DNA of 26,375 nucleotides from Chrysochromulina tobinii (lineage: Eukaryota; Haptophyta; Prymnesiales; Chrysochromulinaceae), in the NCBI GenBank assembly GCA_001275005.1, contig JWZX01002779.1, positions 1 to 26,375 of the forward strand, read 5' to 3'. The notes beneath the pieces are model-generated. The model saw nothing but the letters and a program-made list of their open reading frames with translations, searched no databases and was not told where the DNA came from. The translations under genes and the position numbers were made by a program. This document shows, in pieces, positions 18,486 to 26,364 of the stretch (position 1 is the stretch's first letter; each line of letters opens with the position of its first letter).

Positions 18486-21400
18486 TCAGCGCATGCTGGG
18501 GCGGAGGCGGGGGGATGTCACATGTAAGCGTCGGTGAACTTCGCCGCGAGCGCCGTCACGAGCACCTCCCCCCGCCTGGACCCATGCGGCGGCTCTATGG
18601 GGCGAGGGCTCCGTCTTCTTCCAGCGCTCATCCCTGGGCACGCGTAGAAGCAGCTCGGCATGCAGATCGCTCAGCAGCACGCGGAACGACTCCTTATCGA
18701 GCCGCATGAGTTTGATCCTCGAGATGGCCGTGACGGTGGCCGAGCGTCGCTCGTCAAAGAGCAAGGCCCTATCCCCAAAGTAATCTCCCGGCTTGAGGAC
18801 GCGCAGCAGCGTCTCGCCGTCAGCCGCGCTCGTGCCCTTCTGCGAGACCGAGCATTCGCCCTCCTCGATAATGTACATCGAGTCAGCTTGGTCTCCCTCC
18901 TTGATGACCAACTCATTCGGCCCTAGCACCACCTCTTCGATCACGTCGACGACGCGCGAGATCTTTCTCCACGAAAGTGAGCCGAAAATCTTGACCGACT
19001 GCAGGAAGCTCTCCTTGGCAGTGCGGCCTGAGACGGCCCCGACGCGAAGGGTGCCGACAAGCGCCACGAGCATGCGCCTTCGCGCCTCCCTGTCGGGCGC
19101 GGCCTCGAGACTCCCGTCGACCAGGCTCACCTGCAATGAGGGAGGCCATCAGCATGCCATGAGGGAGGCCATCAGCATGCCATGAGGGAGGCCATCAGCA
19201 TGCCATGAGGGAGGCCATCAGCATGCCATGAGGGAGGCCATCAGCATGCAATCAAGGAGGCCATCAGCATGCAATCAAGGAGGCCATCAGCATGCAATGA
19301 GGGAAGCCATCAGCATGCGATGAGGGAGGCCATCAGCATGCCATGAGGGAGGCCATCAGCATGCAATGGGAGCCCCCCCTTGACCAGGCTCACATTCCAC
19401 TCGCGCACGGCCACACGAAGCAGCCGATCGCGCCAGCCACGGTACTGGTCGTCGTAGGCCACATTCTTGGTCTCATTCACGTCCAGCTCGCGGTCATACA
19501 ACGTCTCGTCGAAGATCCGCTCGATACCACGCCTCGCGTGCAGCCCGCGCCATTCGACCGGGTAGAGCACGAGCGTGTACGCGAGGCGTCGGGTGCGCAG
19601 GTACAGCTGGCGTGTGCCGGGGGGCAGCCACCGGTCATTCGGCGCCAACAGTGGCAGCTTGTCCTCACTCGGCTCGCCATGAAGGAGGAGCCCTGCGTGA
19701 ACCATCGGGAATCGAAGCGCGCGGGAATCGAACAGCGCGCCCTCATCTCGAGTGATCTCGAGTGATCTCGAGTGATCTCGAGTGCTCGTCCCGAGATGCC
19801 GAGGCATCAGATGCAATCAGAGGTTATCAGAGGTCATCAGAGGCAATCAGAGGCAATCAGTGGCCCTTGGCTTACGCTCATGCAGCTCGGAGCGAGCAAA
19901 CCATCGAGGCCATCGCTCCTCGGCTGCACGCCCGGATCGCAAGAATGGCATCAGGGAGAGCCCCTCCAGCTCGACAACAGGCTGTCCAGGGAGCCTCACG
20001 GACTTTCGGCGATGCGCCGTGCGACGCCCACCGGTGGTGGAAGTCGACGACGACGCGGGTGCCGACGACGACGCGGGTGCCCAGGACGACGCGGGTGCCC
20101 ACAAGTCGAGTAGGGTGGGCAAGATGTCGAGAGCTTCGACAGGCGCCATGATTTCCATGTCACGGGGCGCGAGTCGATCAGTGAGACCCGGCACAGCGAT
20201 GAGCAGCGGGATGCGCGTCGCCTCTTCATGCAATGTGTACTTGGACCATCGCGCGTGCTGGCCCAGGGCAAACCCTGCGAGGCGAGATTGGAGGCGAGAT
20301 TAGGCCGAGATTGCATAGAGATTGCAGGCGAGGGGCGCACCGTGATCGGAGTGCACGACGATGGCGGTGGTCGAGGCGAGTTGAAGCTCATCAAGGGCTG
20401 TGAGTAGCGCGCCGATCTGGGCGTCCACGTGTGTGGCGCATCCGTGGTACCTGATGAGGGAGGCAATCAGTGGCACTCAGGGAGACCATTAGCTGGCAAT
20501 CAGGTGGCAATCAGAGGCACTCAGGGAGGCAATCATAGGGAATTGAGTGGCAATCAGAGGCACTCAAGGAGGCCATTGAGAGGCAATCAGTAGCATTCCG
20601 TGGTACCGGGCGATAGTCTCCTGCTGATCTCGTCGTGAGACGGCATGGGCGAGCAGAGCCGCCCGCTCGTCGCCCCTGTTGCTCCATCGAGTCCAGCTAA
20701 GTGCACACCCCGGGGGAGTGGTAGTGAGCGGGAGGGAGCGGTCACCCATAATCAGTGGTAATCAGTGTTAATCAGTGGTAATCAGTGGTAATCAGTGGCA
20801 ATCATCAGGGAGAGCGTGGTGGCGGGGGGCAAAGGTGCGTCGGACTAGCGCGTGGCGAAGAGCGGCGTACAGGTCGTGATTGATATTGGTCGTCAGCGGC
20901 GGGTTGCGTTCGTCGGACAGCCTGGCAGCGATCGGCCATGACTCGCGCTGTGGTGAGCACTTGCATGCAAGACAGGTCCTCAGTGGCAATCAACGCACCT
21001 GGCAGCGATCGGCCACGACTCGCTCGTCTCATTACGCCAATGCAGCACCTCGTAGCTCACCTCGTGCCACCCTCGGCCGTTGCTGTTCGGCTCCATAACC
21101 GGGTTGGAGCATCGAGCGTACGGGGCGACGACGTGCGTCTTCTGGAGGCCGATCGCAAGAAAGAAACGACGGCGCGTGCTTGCTATCTTCGAGAGCGCTG
21201 CGACGGCGCGGAGGACCTTCTGTTGGTCGTGCGTGGGGTGCTTTTGGACGGCGGGCCAGACGGTTGAGACCGACCTGACGGCCTCGTGAAGTCGAGCATG
21301 CTCCGGGCTCGAGAGGTTGTGCGCCCAGCCATCCGGTTCGATGGTGACGAGCCCGAAGCCGCGCGCGCTCGACTCGCACGACTCGTGGAAGATCTTGCCT

Positions 21401-21915
21401 CCCGCGCAGAGCACCACGGCGGCTGGCGAGCTTTTGCTGGAGGCGTAGGCATTCAGAAAGTCGGTGAGGGTAGGCAGCTCGACTGGGTCGTTCGAGGCGT
21501 CGTCGTTGCTAAATATACGCGTCGCGCTGGGCATGCGAGAGGTCATTAAGGACGATCGCGACGGGTTGCACAGTGGAGCCTGGCAGTAGGCACGCTGGAA
21601 GGTGACCGCACGTTTGGCCAGGCGCGCCAAGTGTGGCGTGGAGCCGAGGCTGTGCGGGTTGAAAACGGGCGACGCAATGGTCCCAAAGTCCTCCAGCACG
21701 ATGTACAGGATCCCATTCAAAGCGGAAGACCCCGCCGCCGCTGGCGCTGCGGCAGGCGCCGCCACTGCTGATGCCGCTACTGATTCTGGAGCCACTGCGA
21801 CTGCTCCGATTGCAGCCGCCGCCTGGCGCCAGCGTGGTTGCGTGTCACGCCATGCACGCGCCTTCTTCTTGGACTGCGACATGCTCCGCGGATCGTATTG
21901 GACTGCGACAGACAT
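18486..21915 (-). CDS. sulfatase apparently spliced to a cyclic-nucleotide-binding domain
   Basis: Exons 21915-20999, 20921-20871, 20696-20607, 20450-20341, 20274-19876, 19746-19394 and 19130-18486; 854 residues, all junctions in frame. Residues 68-640 are an iduronate-2-sulfatase-like enzyme: C116 in CNPSR, the Cys that becomes formylglycine; GGKIFH (172-177); LQKTH (257-261); HSDHG (386-390); K401. The first metal pair reads ED (75-76) instead of the usual DD. Exon 7 encodes one cyclic-nucleotide-binding domain (about 686-795): VIKEGDQADSMYIIEEGE, then the phosphate cassette FGDRALLFDERRSATVTA. The N-terminus is basic then Ala-rich, without a clear signal peptide. Less certain points: the exon 2/3 junction, the exon 6 acceptor (19746 or 19776), and whether exon 7 is a separate gene starting at Met 19073. 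In that case the sulfatase would end at 19310. Confidence 0.68.
19131..19393 (-). repeat. sulfatase/CNBD intron: 23-nt minisatellite with flanking direct repeat
   Basis: A 263-bp phase-0 intron (GGAAT/GTGAGCC ... CATTGCAG/GTGAGCC). GTGAGCCTGGTC begins both the intron and the next exon, with similarity continuing for about 18 nt. The interior (19135-19371) is about ten units of GGCATGCTGATGGCCTCCCT plus CAT on the coding strand, with two base variants. Each unit resembles a 3' splice region: CTGAT, a pyrimidine stretch, then CAT. Confidence 0.8.
19747..19875 (-). repeat. sulfatase intron 5: 10-nt repeats
   Basis: The intron starts at a good donor, GAGC/GTAAGCC, and carries six TGATTGCCTC-like 10-nt units (19800-19865). 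Four 10-nt ACTCGAGATC units follow at about 19745-19786. The acceptor falls in this last array, at 19747 or 19777; both keep frame and differ by 10 residues. No clear flanking repeat. Confidence 0.6.
20275..20340 (-). other. sulfatase intron 4 (66 bp)
   Basis: CACG/GTGCGCC ... CCTCGCAG/GGTTTG. Removing it restores the sulfatase motif SDHG followed by FALGQHARWSK, so the junction is well supported. The interior has AATCTCGCCTC repeated near the acceptor. No flanking direct repeat. Confidence 0.85.
20451..20606 (-). repeat. sulfatase intron 3: TGATTGCC repeats with flanking direct repeat
   Basis: A 156-bp phase-2 intron (CCCG/GTACCACGG ... CCTCATCAG/GTACCACGG). GTACCACGGA is repeated at the intron start and the exon start. 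The interior is a loose array of CTGATTGCCTC, CTGAGTGCC and CTAATGGTC words. Its terminal 22 bases including GTAC are identical to those of KATNIP intron 2. Confidence 0.85.
20697..20870 (-). repeat. sulfatase intron 2: 10-nt repeats
   Basis: Proposed as CT/GTACGCC ... GCACTTAG/CTGG, 174 bp, phase 2. It contains five to six CCACTGATTA 10-nt units (20750-20808). Donor and acceptor are the least secure in this gene: frame and the position in the sulfatase fold support them, but there is no strongly conserved motif across the junction. Confidence 0.5.
20922..20998 (-). repeat. sulfatase intron 1 with exon-derived 3' end
   Basis: A 77-bp intron (GCTGCCAG/GTGCGTTGATTGCC ... GCTGCCAG/GCTGTC). The last 25 intron bases (20946-20922) repeat the last 25 bases of the preceding exon with one mismatch (GCGAGTC, R, TGGCCGATCGCTGCCAG). 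Here the acceptor AG comes from the duplicated exon and the donor GT from the insert, the reverse of KATNIP intron 2. The insert holds the 24-nt core shared with the MYND-gene intron. Confidence 0.85.
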
Positions 21916-22013
21916 GTCGTGGATACGTCTTGGACCCGTGACGAAGTGCGACTATTTTTGGAAGCGCGATCAAGTCTAAGATCACGATCACAACTCAGAT
22001 GAGAAATAGTGGC

Positions 22014-24474
22014 TCACATGCGCCTCCATGGACGTTGAGGCGAGGCCGAGCGCGACCTCGAGTCGTACCGACCTGAGCTTGCACTCCTACTGGGTGCGCG
22101 GCGCCCGCCACTGCGCTCATCGCGGCGCTCATCGCCGCGCTCGTCGCGGCGCTCGTCGCGGCCGCTGCGGGGCTCATCCTGTCGATCCTTCTCGCGCGAG
22201 TGCCCCCGGCGCCGCTCACGGTGTGAACGCTCACCACGGCGCTCGCGCTCGTGCGAGTGCCCCCGGCGCCGCTCACGGTGTGAACGCTCACCACGGCGCT
22301 CGCGCTCGTGCGAGTGCCCCCGGCGCCGCTCGACACGCGCCCCGTCATGCCGCTCGTCAAACCGCTCGTCACGCTCAAGCCGTGGACGCTCATCACGGTG
22401 TGAACGCTCATCACGGCGCTCGCGCGCCGATGCGCGGTGGTGCTTGTGCCGATGCTCCCGTCCTGACGAACCCGAGCGATGCGAGGACGCGTGGCGCTCA
22501 GCACGGCGCTCGGCGTGAGAACGCTCACTACGGTGGGAACGCTCACCACGGCGCTCGCGCTCGGACGAGTGATGATGATGCCGCCGGCGCTTTTCGCGCC
22601 GTTCCGAGCGGTGATGCTGCCGGCGGCTGTCCCCGCGATCTCGCTCATGGAGATCGTCCACGCTGAACGCGTCGTCGGCGGCGTCGCTGACGTCGCTGGT
22701 GCCGCCCGCGTCGCGCCGCGTCGCTGCCACCGCTGAGAGCGTCGCCGCTGACCCGGTTGCCCTCGCCGCCGCGATAGCGCCGTCCCGAGCGCCGTCCTCC
22801 CTCGCGTGGTGAGGGAGCGGGAGCGGGAGCTGGAGCGGCGGCTTCTGAGGCTGAGGCTGTGGCTGTGGCTGAGGCTGTGGCTGCGGCTGAGGCTGAGGCT
22901 GCTGCGACGACGACGCGCCCGACGACGCGCCCGACAACGCGCCGGGCAACGGCCCTGGCAATGCCTCCGACAGTGCCTCCGACCCGCGAGCGCCGTGGTG
23001 AGCGTTCACACCTGGCAGCGCCTCCGACAGAGCCTCCGACTTGGTGTGAATGTGAATGTCGACTTCCGACCCGCTCGGCCGCGCCACATGGGTTTGCATC
23101 GGCGAGGCCAGCAGCACCATATCGTCATCGACCTCCACCATCAAGGGCAGATCGAGCGCCGTGTCGGGCAGACTGCGCGCCGTGTCGGGCAGACCGAGCG
23201 CCGTGTCGGTCAGACTGCGCGCCGTGTCGGGCAGACTGAGCGCCGTGTCGGCGGCTCGAGCACCGCCGCGGCCACCTTCGAAACCACCTTCGAGTGCGTC
23301 GCCACCGGCTTCGAATGCGCCATCCTCGGCTCCGGCGTCGCCACCACCTCCGCCGCCACCTCCGCCTCTACCTCCGCCACCGCCACCGCCACCACCTCCA
23401 CCACTGCCGCCTCCGCCTCCGCCGTCGCCGCCGCCTCCGCCTCCGCCTCCGCCGCCTCCGCCGCCGCCGCCTCCGCCGACGCATCCACCGCCAGCTCCAG
23501 GCTCTGGCCAATGGACGCCATGATACTCGTCGAGCACACGCCTCGCGATGTCGTCGAGTAGCACCTCACGCACGCCGAGCAGCATCGCGCGCATCAGATG
23601 CTTCACCTGATGAGGGACGCAATCCGAGCTCATTAGCATCGCTGATGAGGAACGCAATCCGAGCTCATTAGCATCGCGCGCATCAGAGGCCATCAGCATC
23701 GCGCGGCGCATCAGAGGCTTCACCTCCGCATCTATCATCCTCTCTTCCTCCGCCGTCAGCGCACGCGCCGTCGCGCCCTCGCCACCCGCACTGCTGCTGC
23801 TGCTGCTGCTGTCTAGGTGTGCTGTGCCGTTCTCGCCGCCGACGCCGCCGCAGTTGTCGCCGTGTGCCGCCCCGTTGCCGCTTCCGCCGATTTCGTCACG
23901 CCCGTTGCCGATTTCGTCACGCCCGTTGCCGATTTCGTCACGCCCGTTGCCGATTTCGTCACGCCCGCTTGAGGCGCCGATTTCGTCACGCCCGCTCGAG
24001 GCGCCAGCGCGTGCGTCGCAAGGCGTCGTAGTGGGCGCCGGCAGCGTCGGCGGAGCCGCCGAGGGCCATTCAGCTTCGTCAGCTTCGTCAGCTTCGTCAG
24101 CGGCGCCATCGCCATTCGGATTAGCAGCGGACGAAGCCACGGCCTTTGGGGCGGTCTGCTGCGGCGGCGGCGGCGGTGGCTGCGGCTGCAGGTGCGGCGG
24201 CGGCTGCGGCTGTTGCTGCGGCTGCTGCTGCGGCTGCGGCTGCGGCTGAGCGGGCTGCTGCTGCTGCTGAGTGGGCTGCTGCTGCTGCTGCTGTCCATAG
24301 TCGTGCCAACTCTGTTGGTGTTGGTGGAGCTGCTGGTATTGCTGCTGGTGTTGCTGCTGCTGCCTCTGCGCGTGCTGCTTGTAGTGCTGCTGCTGCACAT
24401 AATGTTGATGTGACTGAGGCGAGAGCTGCGATTGTGGATACCACAGCCCGTGGTGTTGCTGCTCGTGCACATGT

Positions 24475-24509
<35 letters not shown>

Positions 24510-24680
24510 ATGCTGCTGCTGCTGCTGCTGCCAATGCTGCCATTGCGGCTCTTGCAGTTGCTGTTGGTGCGGCATATGCTGGAAATGGTGCTGCTGTGGC
24601 TGCTGGAAATGGTGCTGCTGTGGCTGCCCATGGTATGCCGCCCACGCATCTATCGGCGGCGCGGCACCATTGGGCCACAT
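22014..24680 (-). CDS. large polyQ / polyG / RE-rich nuclear-type protein
   Basis: Open frame without stops. ATG at 24680 gives 888 residues, or 849 if the 117-nt segment 23723-23607 is an intron. An alternative ATG lies at 24809. The order is: His/Gln-rich region with long Gln runs; Pro/Gln-rich stretch; acidic DEADEADEAE; RDEIGNG repeats; Ser run; a short predicted helical region (LTAEEERMIDAEV, then HLMRAMLLGVREVLLDDIAR) that is the only globular-looking part; a polyGly tract; LPDTARS repeats; a QP dipeptide run; and a C-terminal RE/RS/HH-rich domain ending RSRSASPQRPWRRM. Such tails occur in splicing regulators and speckle-type nuclear proteins; the Gln-rich part is prion-like. No enzyme or RRM domain is visible. 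Confidence 0.65.
22200..22332 (-). repeat. 57-nt coding repeat in the RE domain
   Basis: Two perfect 57-nt units (22200-22256 and 22257-22313) and a third partial unit encode ERERRGERSHRERRRGHSH. The perfect identity implies a very recent duplication. Parts of the unit recur imperfectly to about 22560. Confidence 0.95.
22955..23011 (-). repeat. 57-nt insertion with target duplication; possible nascent intron
   Basis: A 30-nt coding segment is present twice (23040-23011 and 22983-22954, three mismatches), separated by a 27-nt insert. The insert with its edge bases (22985-23012) is the exact reverse complement of the RE-domain repeat at 22220-22247. The duplicated unit ends in TGCCAGG, so CCAG/GTGTG ... 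TTGCCAG/GG is a legal intron of 57 nt, stop-free and divisible by three. Architecture matches sulfatase intron 1. If not spliced, it adds 19 residues. Confidence 0.6.
23158..23251 (-). repeat. 21-nt coding repeat (LPDTARS)
   Basis: GCCGTGTCGGGCAGACTGCG plus C (plus strand) repeats about four and a half times, giving LPDTARS / LPDTALS heptads. Confidence 0.95.
23340..23495 (-). repeat. GGN repeat encoding polyglycine
   Basis: The plus strand is an almost pure run of CCN triplets (CCTCCG, CCACCT, CCGCCG), read as Gly on the coding strand with a few Asp, Ser and Arg. This is a slippage-prone low-complexity tract. Confidence 0.95.
23607..23723 (-). repeat. 117-nt stop-free candidate intron with flanking direct repeat
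   Basis: GCGGAG/GTGAAGC ... CCTCATCAG/GTGAAGC. The block GTGAAGCMTCTGATGCGC starts both the candidate intron and the following exon. It contains two units of about 35 nt (GCGATGCTAATGAGCTCGGA then TTGCGTNCCTCATCA). The 3' end differs by one base in 18 from those of KATNIP intron 2 and sulfatase intron 3. Length is a multiple of three with no stop, so splicing and retention both leave the frame open. Confidence 0.65.
23888..24004 (-). repeat. 21-27 nt coding repeat (RDEIGNG)
   Basis: CGATTTCGTCACGCCCGTTG plus C (plus strand) occurs three times at 21-nt period, then twice as a 27-nt variant, encoding GRDEIGN and GRDEIGASS repeats. Confidence 0.95.
24190..24620 (-). repeat. CAG/CAA and CCG runs encoding polyglutamine and Pro-Gln
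   Basis: The plus strand shows long CTG runs (the longest near 24477-24507) mixed with TTG, TGG and GTG triplets. The coding strand gives Gln runs of up to 11, interspersed His, and QP or PPP stretches. CAG dominates, so length polymorphism is expected. Confidence 0.9.
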
Positions 24681-25135
24681 GCACCGATGCGCCGAGATAC
24701 GGTCCTGTCCTGTGAGCGACGGAGCTACTCGCTGCTCGGACGCACGCACGCACGCACGCGTCGTCTCGTCAACTTTGGATACTTCCGGAAATAGAACTGT
24801 AAAAAACATTACGAAACCGTAAAGGCCGTGGGCATGGCTGTTCCCATCTTGCCTAGGCACGTGTGCACCTTGCGACGTGATTCAGTCTTCTCACATGTGA
24901 ATAGAGATTGCACTTCTCACATGCGAATAGAGATTGCAGTAGAATCCTCCTCGTTATCCGAGCTCGAATTTCCGGCGGACGCCGGCTGCTCTTCGGCTCA
25001 TCATATAGGATTATGAATAGCCCGGACTGCGTAAAGTGTGGCCGGGCATGTAAAGGGTGACCTTTAGAGCCCGAGATCGACAAATTGGAGTGTTCGCAGG
25101 GCCGTTGTGACGGCCGACACGGACTGCATGCTGCG
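24681..25135. other. intergenic / 5' leader region
   Basis: 455 bp between the polyQ gene start and the stop of the small gene upstream. A CGCA tetranucleotide run lies at 24741-24759. A perfect-but-one 26-nt tandem pair (24887-24912 and 24913-24938, CTTCTCACATGYGAATAGAG then ATTGCA) is present. The polyQ frame stays open across part of it, with an alternative ATG at 24809. No other gene is seen. Confidence 0.5.
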
Positions 25136-25609
25136 TCAGAGGGCGGAGAGCCGTTTGCTCTCGCTCAAGCTCAGCCGATCGCCAATGGCCTCGACCAAGC
25201 GCAAGTCGCCTCCATAGCCTTCAAACTTGCAGCTCGCCATGTCGTCCGCTAGAGATTGCCACGAGTCCTGCGCGTCCTCGTCAAGGCCATAGTCCGCTGC
25301 ATGGCAGCGCTGTGCTGCACGCTGGCACTTGAGGGCGAGTACTACCTTACTATCCTCCCAGTCTTCCTCGTCCAGCATACCCACGTCCGTGAGGAATCGG
25401 CTGCGTGCTTCTGCTGTTGAGAGGGAAGTTTTCAGCCGCGTGGCCACAGCGTGCGCAGTGCCATCTGCACAGCCCCATCTCCATTCGGGATCGCTCCACG
25501 CCGCCATGCATGGAGCTTTCAAACGACCACGAAAGGGAGTGAGAGCATTGATGTCGAATGGATGTTGCACAAGGGTGAACACGGACGAAGTCAGCAAGCT
25601 GAGCAGCAT
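25136..25609 (-). CDS. small conserved-looking protein of unknown function
   Basis: One exon, 157 residues, ATG at 25609; an alternative start at Met35 (25507) would remove the N-terminal part. Residues 1-17 are hydrophobic (LLSLLTSSVFTLV) and could be a short signal or organelle-targeting segment. The rest is soluble and mixed charge, with Trp-rich AAWSDPEWRWG (36-46) and acidic MLDEEDWEDSK (77-87), ending in LRLVEAIGDRLSLSESKRL. Codon use and residue balance look coding rather than random. No family is recognised. Confidence 0.6.
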   Translation of the reverse strand: MLLSLLTSSVFTLVQHPFDINALTPFRGRLKAPCMAAWSDPEWRWGCADGTAHAVATRLKTSLSTAEARSRFLTDVGMLDEEDWEDSKVVLALKCQRAAQRCHAADYGLDEDAQDSWQSLADDMASCKFEGYGGDLRLVEAIGDRLSLSESKRLSAL

Positions 25610-25698
25610 GCCTTTCGGAAGCGCTATACCGAGCGTTCACACACGCCGAAACCGACCCGTAAATCGTTAAATAGGTCCCCCCCTCAATAAAGATGCGA

Positions 25699-25704
25699 TT
25701 TATT
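25699..25704 (-). promoter_or_regulatory. possible polyadenylation signal
   Basis: AATAAA on the minus strand, 27 nt after the stop of the SAM-like gene, a usual distance. A plus-strand AATAAA at 25686-25691 is nearby but has no plus-strand gene before it. Confidence 0.35.
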
Positions 25705-25730
25705 TTCTCGACGCTACGTACTGGCTAGAG

Positions 25731-26314
25731 CTACACGCGCACGCTCGAAATGCATGCCTTGAACGCCTCCACTAGAAGCTGCACAGCGCTGGCTGCAGCG
25801 CTGGCACCGCTCCTCGCGAGTTGCTCCGCTGCCTTACCTGCGCTGGCGCTGTGTCGTGCGAGCTGCTCCGTCGCCACATGCCGCTCCATCTTGATCGCGT
25901 CGGCCGTGCTCAGTCCTATCTCACTCGCAAAGGTGCGGCGCTGCGCAGCGCTCAGCGAGAGCACGAAGTCGACTTGATCGTAGCCGAGCCGCACCATGCG
26001 ATGCGAATACTTGGACGCGCGCGCCGTCGAGATCCCAGCTTGCTGCAGAAGGGATATGAGCTGCAGCACGGCCTCCCGCCGCTCCGATGAAACCTCATCA
26101 GCGTCCTCACCGTCGCTCACGTCGACACCGAAGCTCCCGCGAAGCTCGAAAGTTGATGAGAGAGATGAGTACGGGTCGGGGGAAGGGCACCTCACGACCA
26201 GTGAGGTCGGAGGCTCGGGCGGTGCTGGTGAATGTGAATGGGAATGTGAATGTGAGGTCGGAGGCTCGGGCGGTGTTGGTGAAAGGCACTGCGGCGGTGG
26301 CGGCGGCGGCGGCA

Positions 26315-26364
<50 letters not shown>

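Noticed and set aside
20792-20989. Sulfatase exon 2 read through to a stop near 20792
   Set aside because: The extension past 20871 runs into TGATTACC repeats and stops; splicing to 20696 keeps frame and leads into conserved sulfatase sequence.
24146-24715. Plus-strand alanine-rich open frame opposite the polyQ region
   Set aside because: CTG/GCN slippage runs read in another frame; no start or domain support, and the minus-strand frame is far longer.
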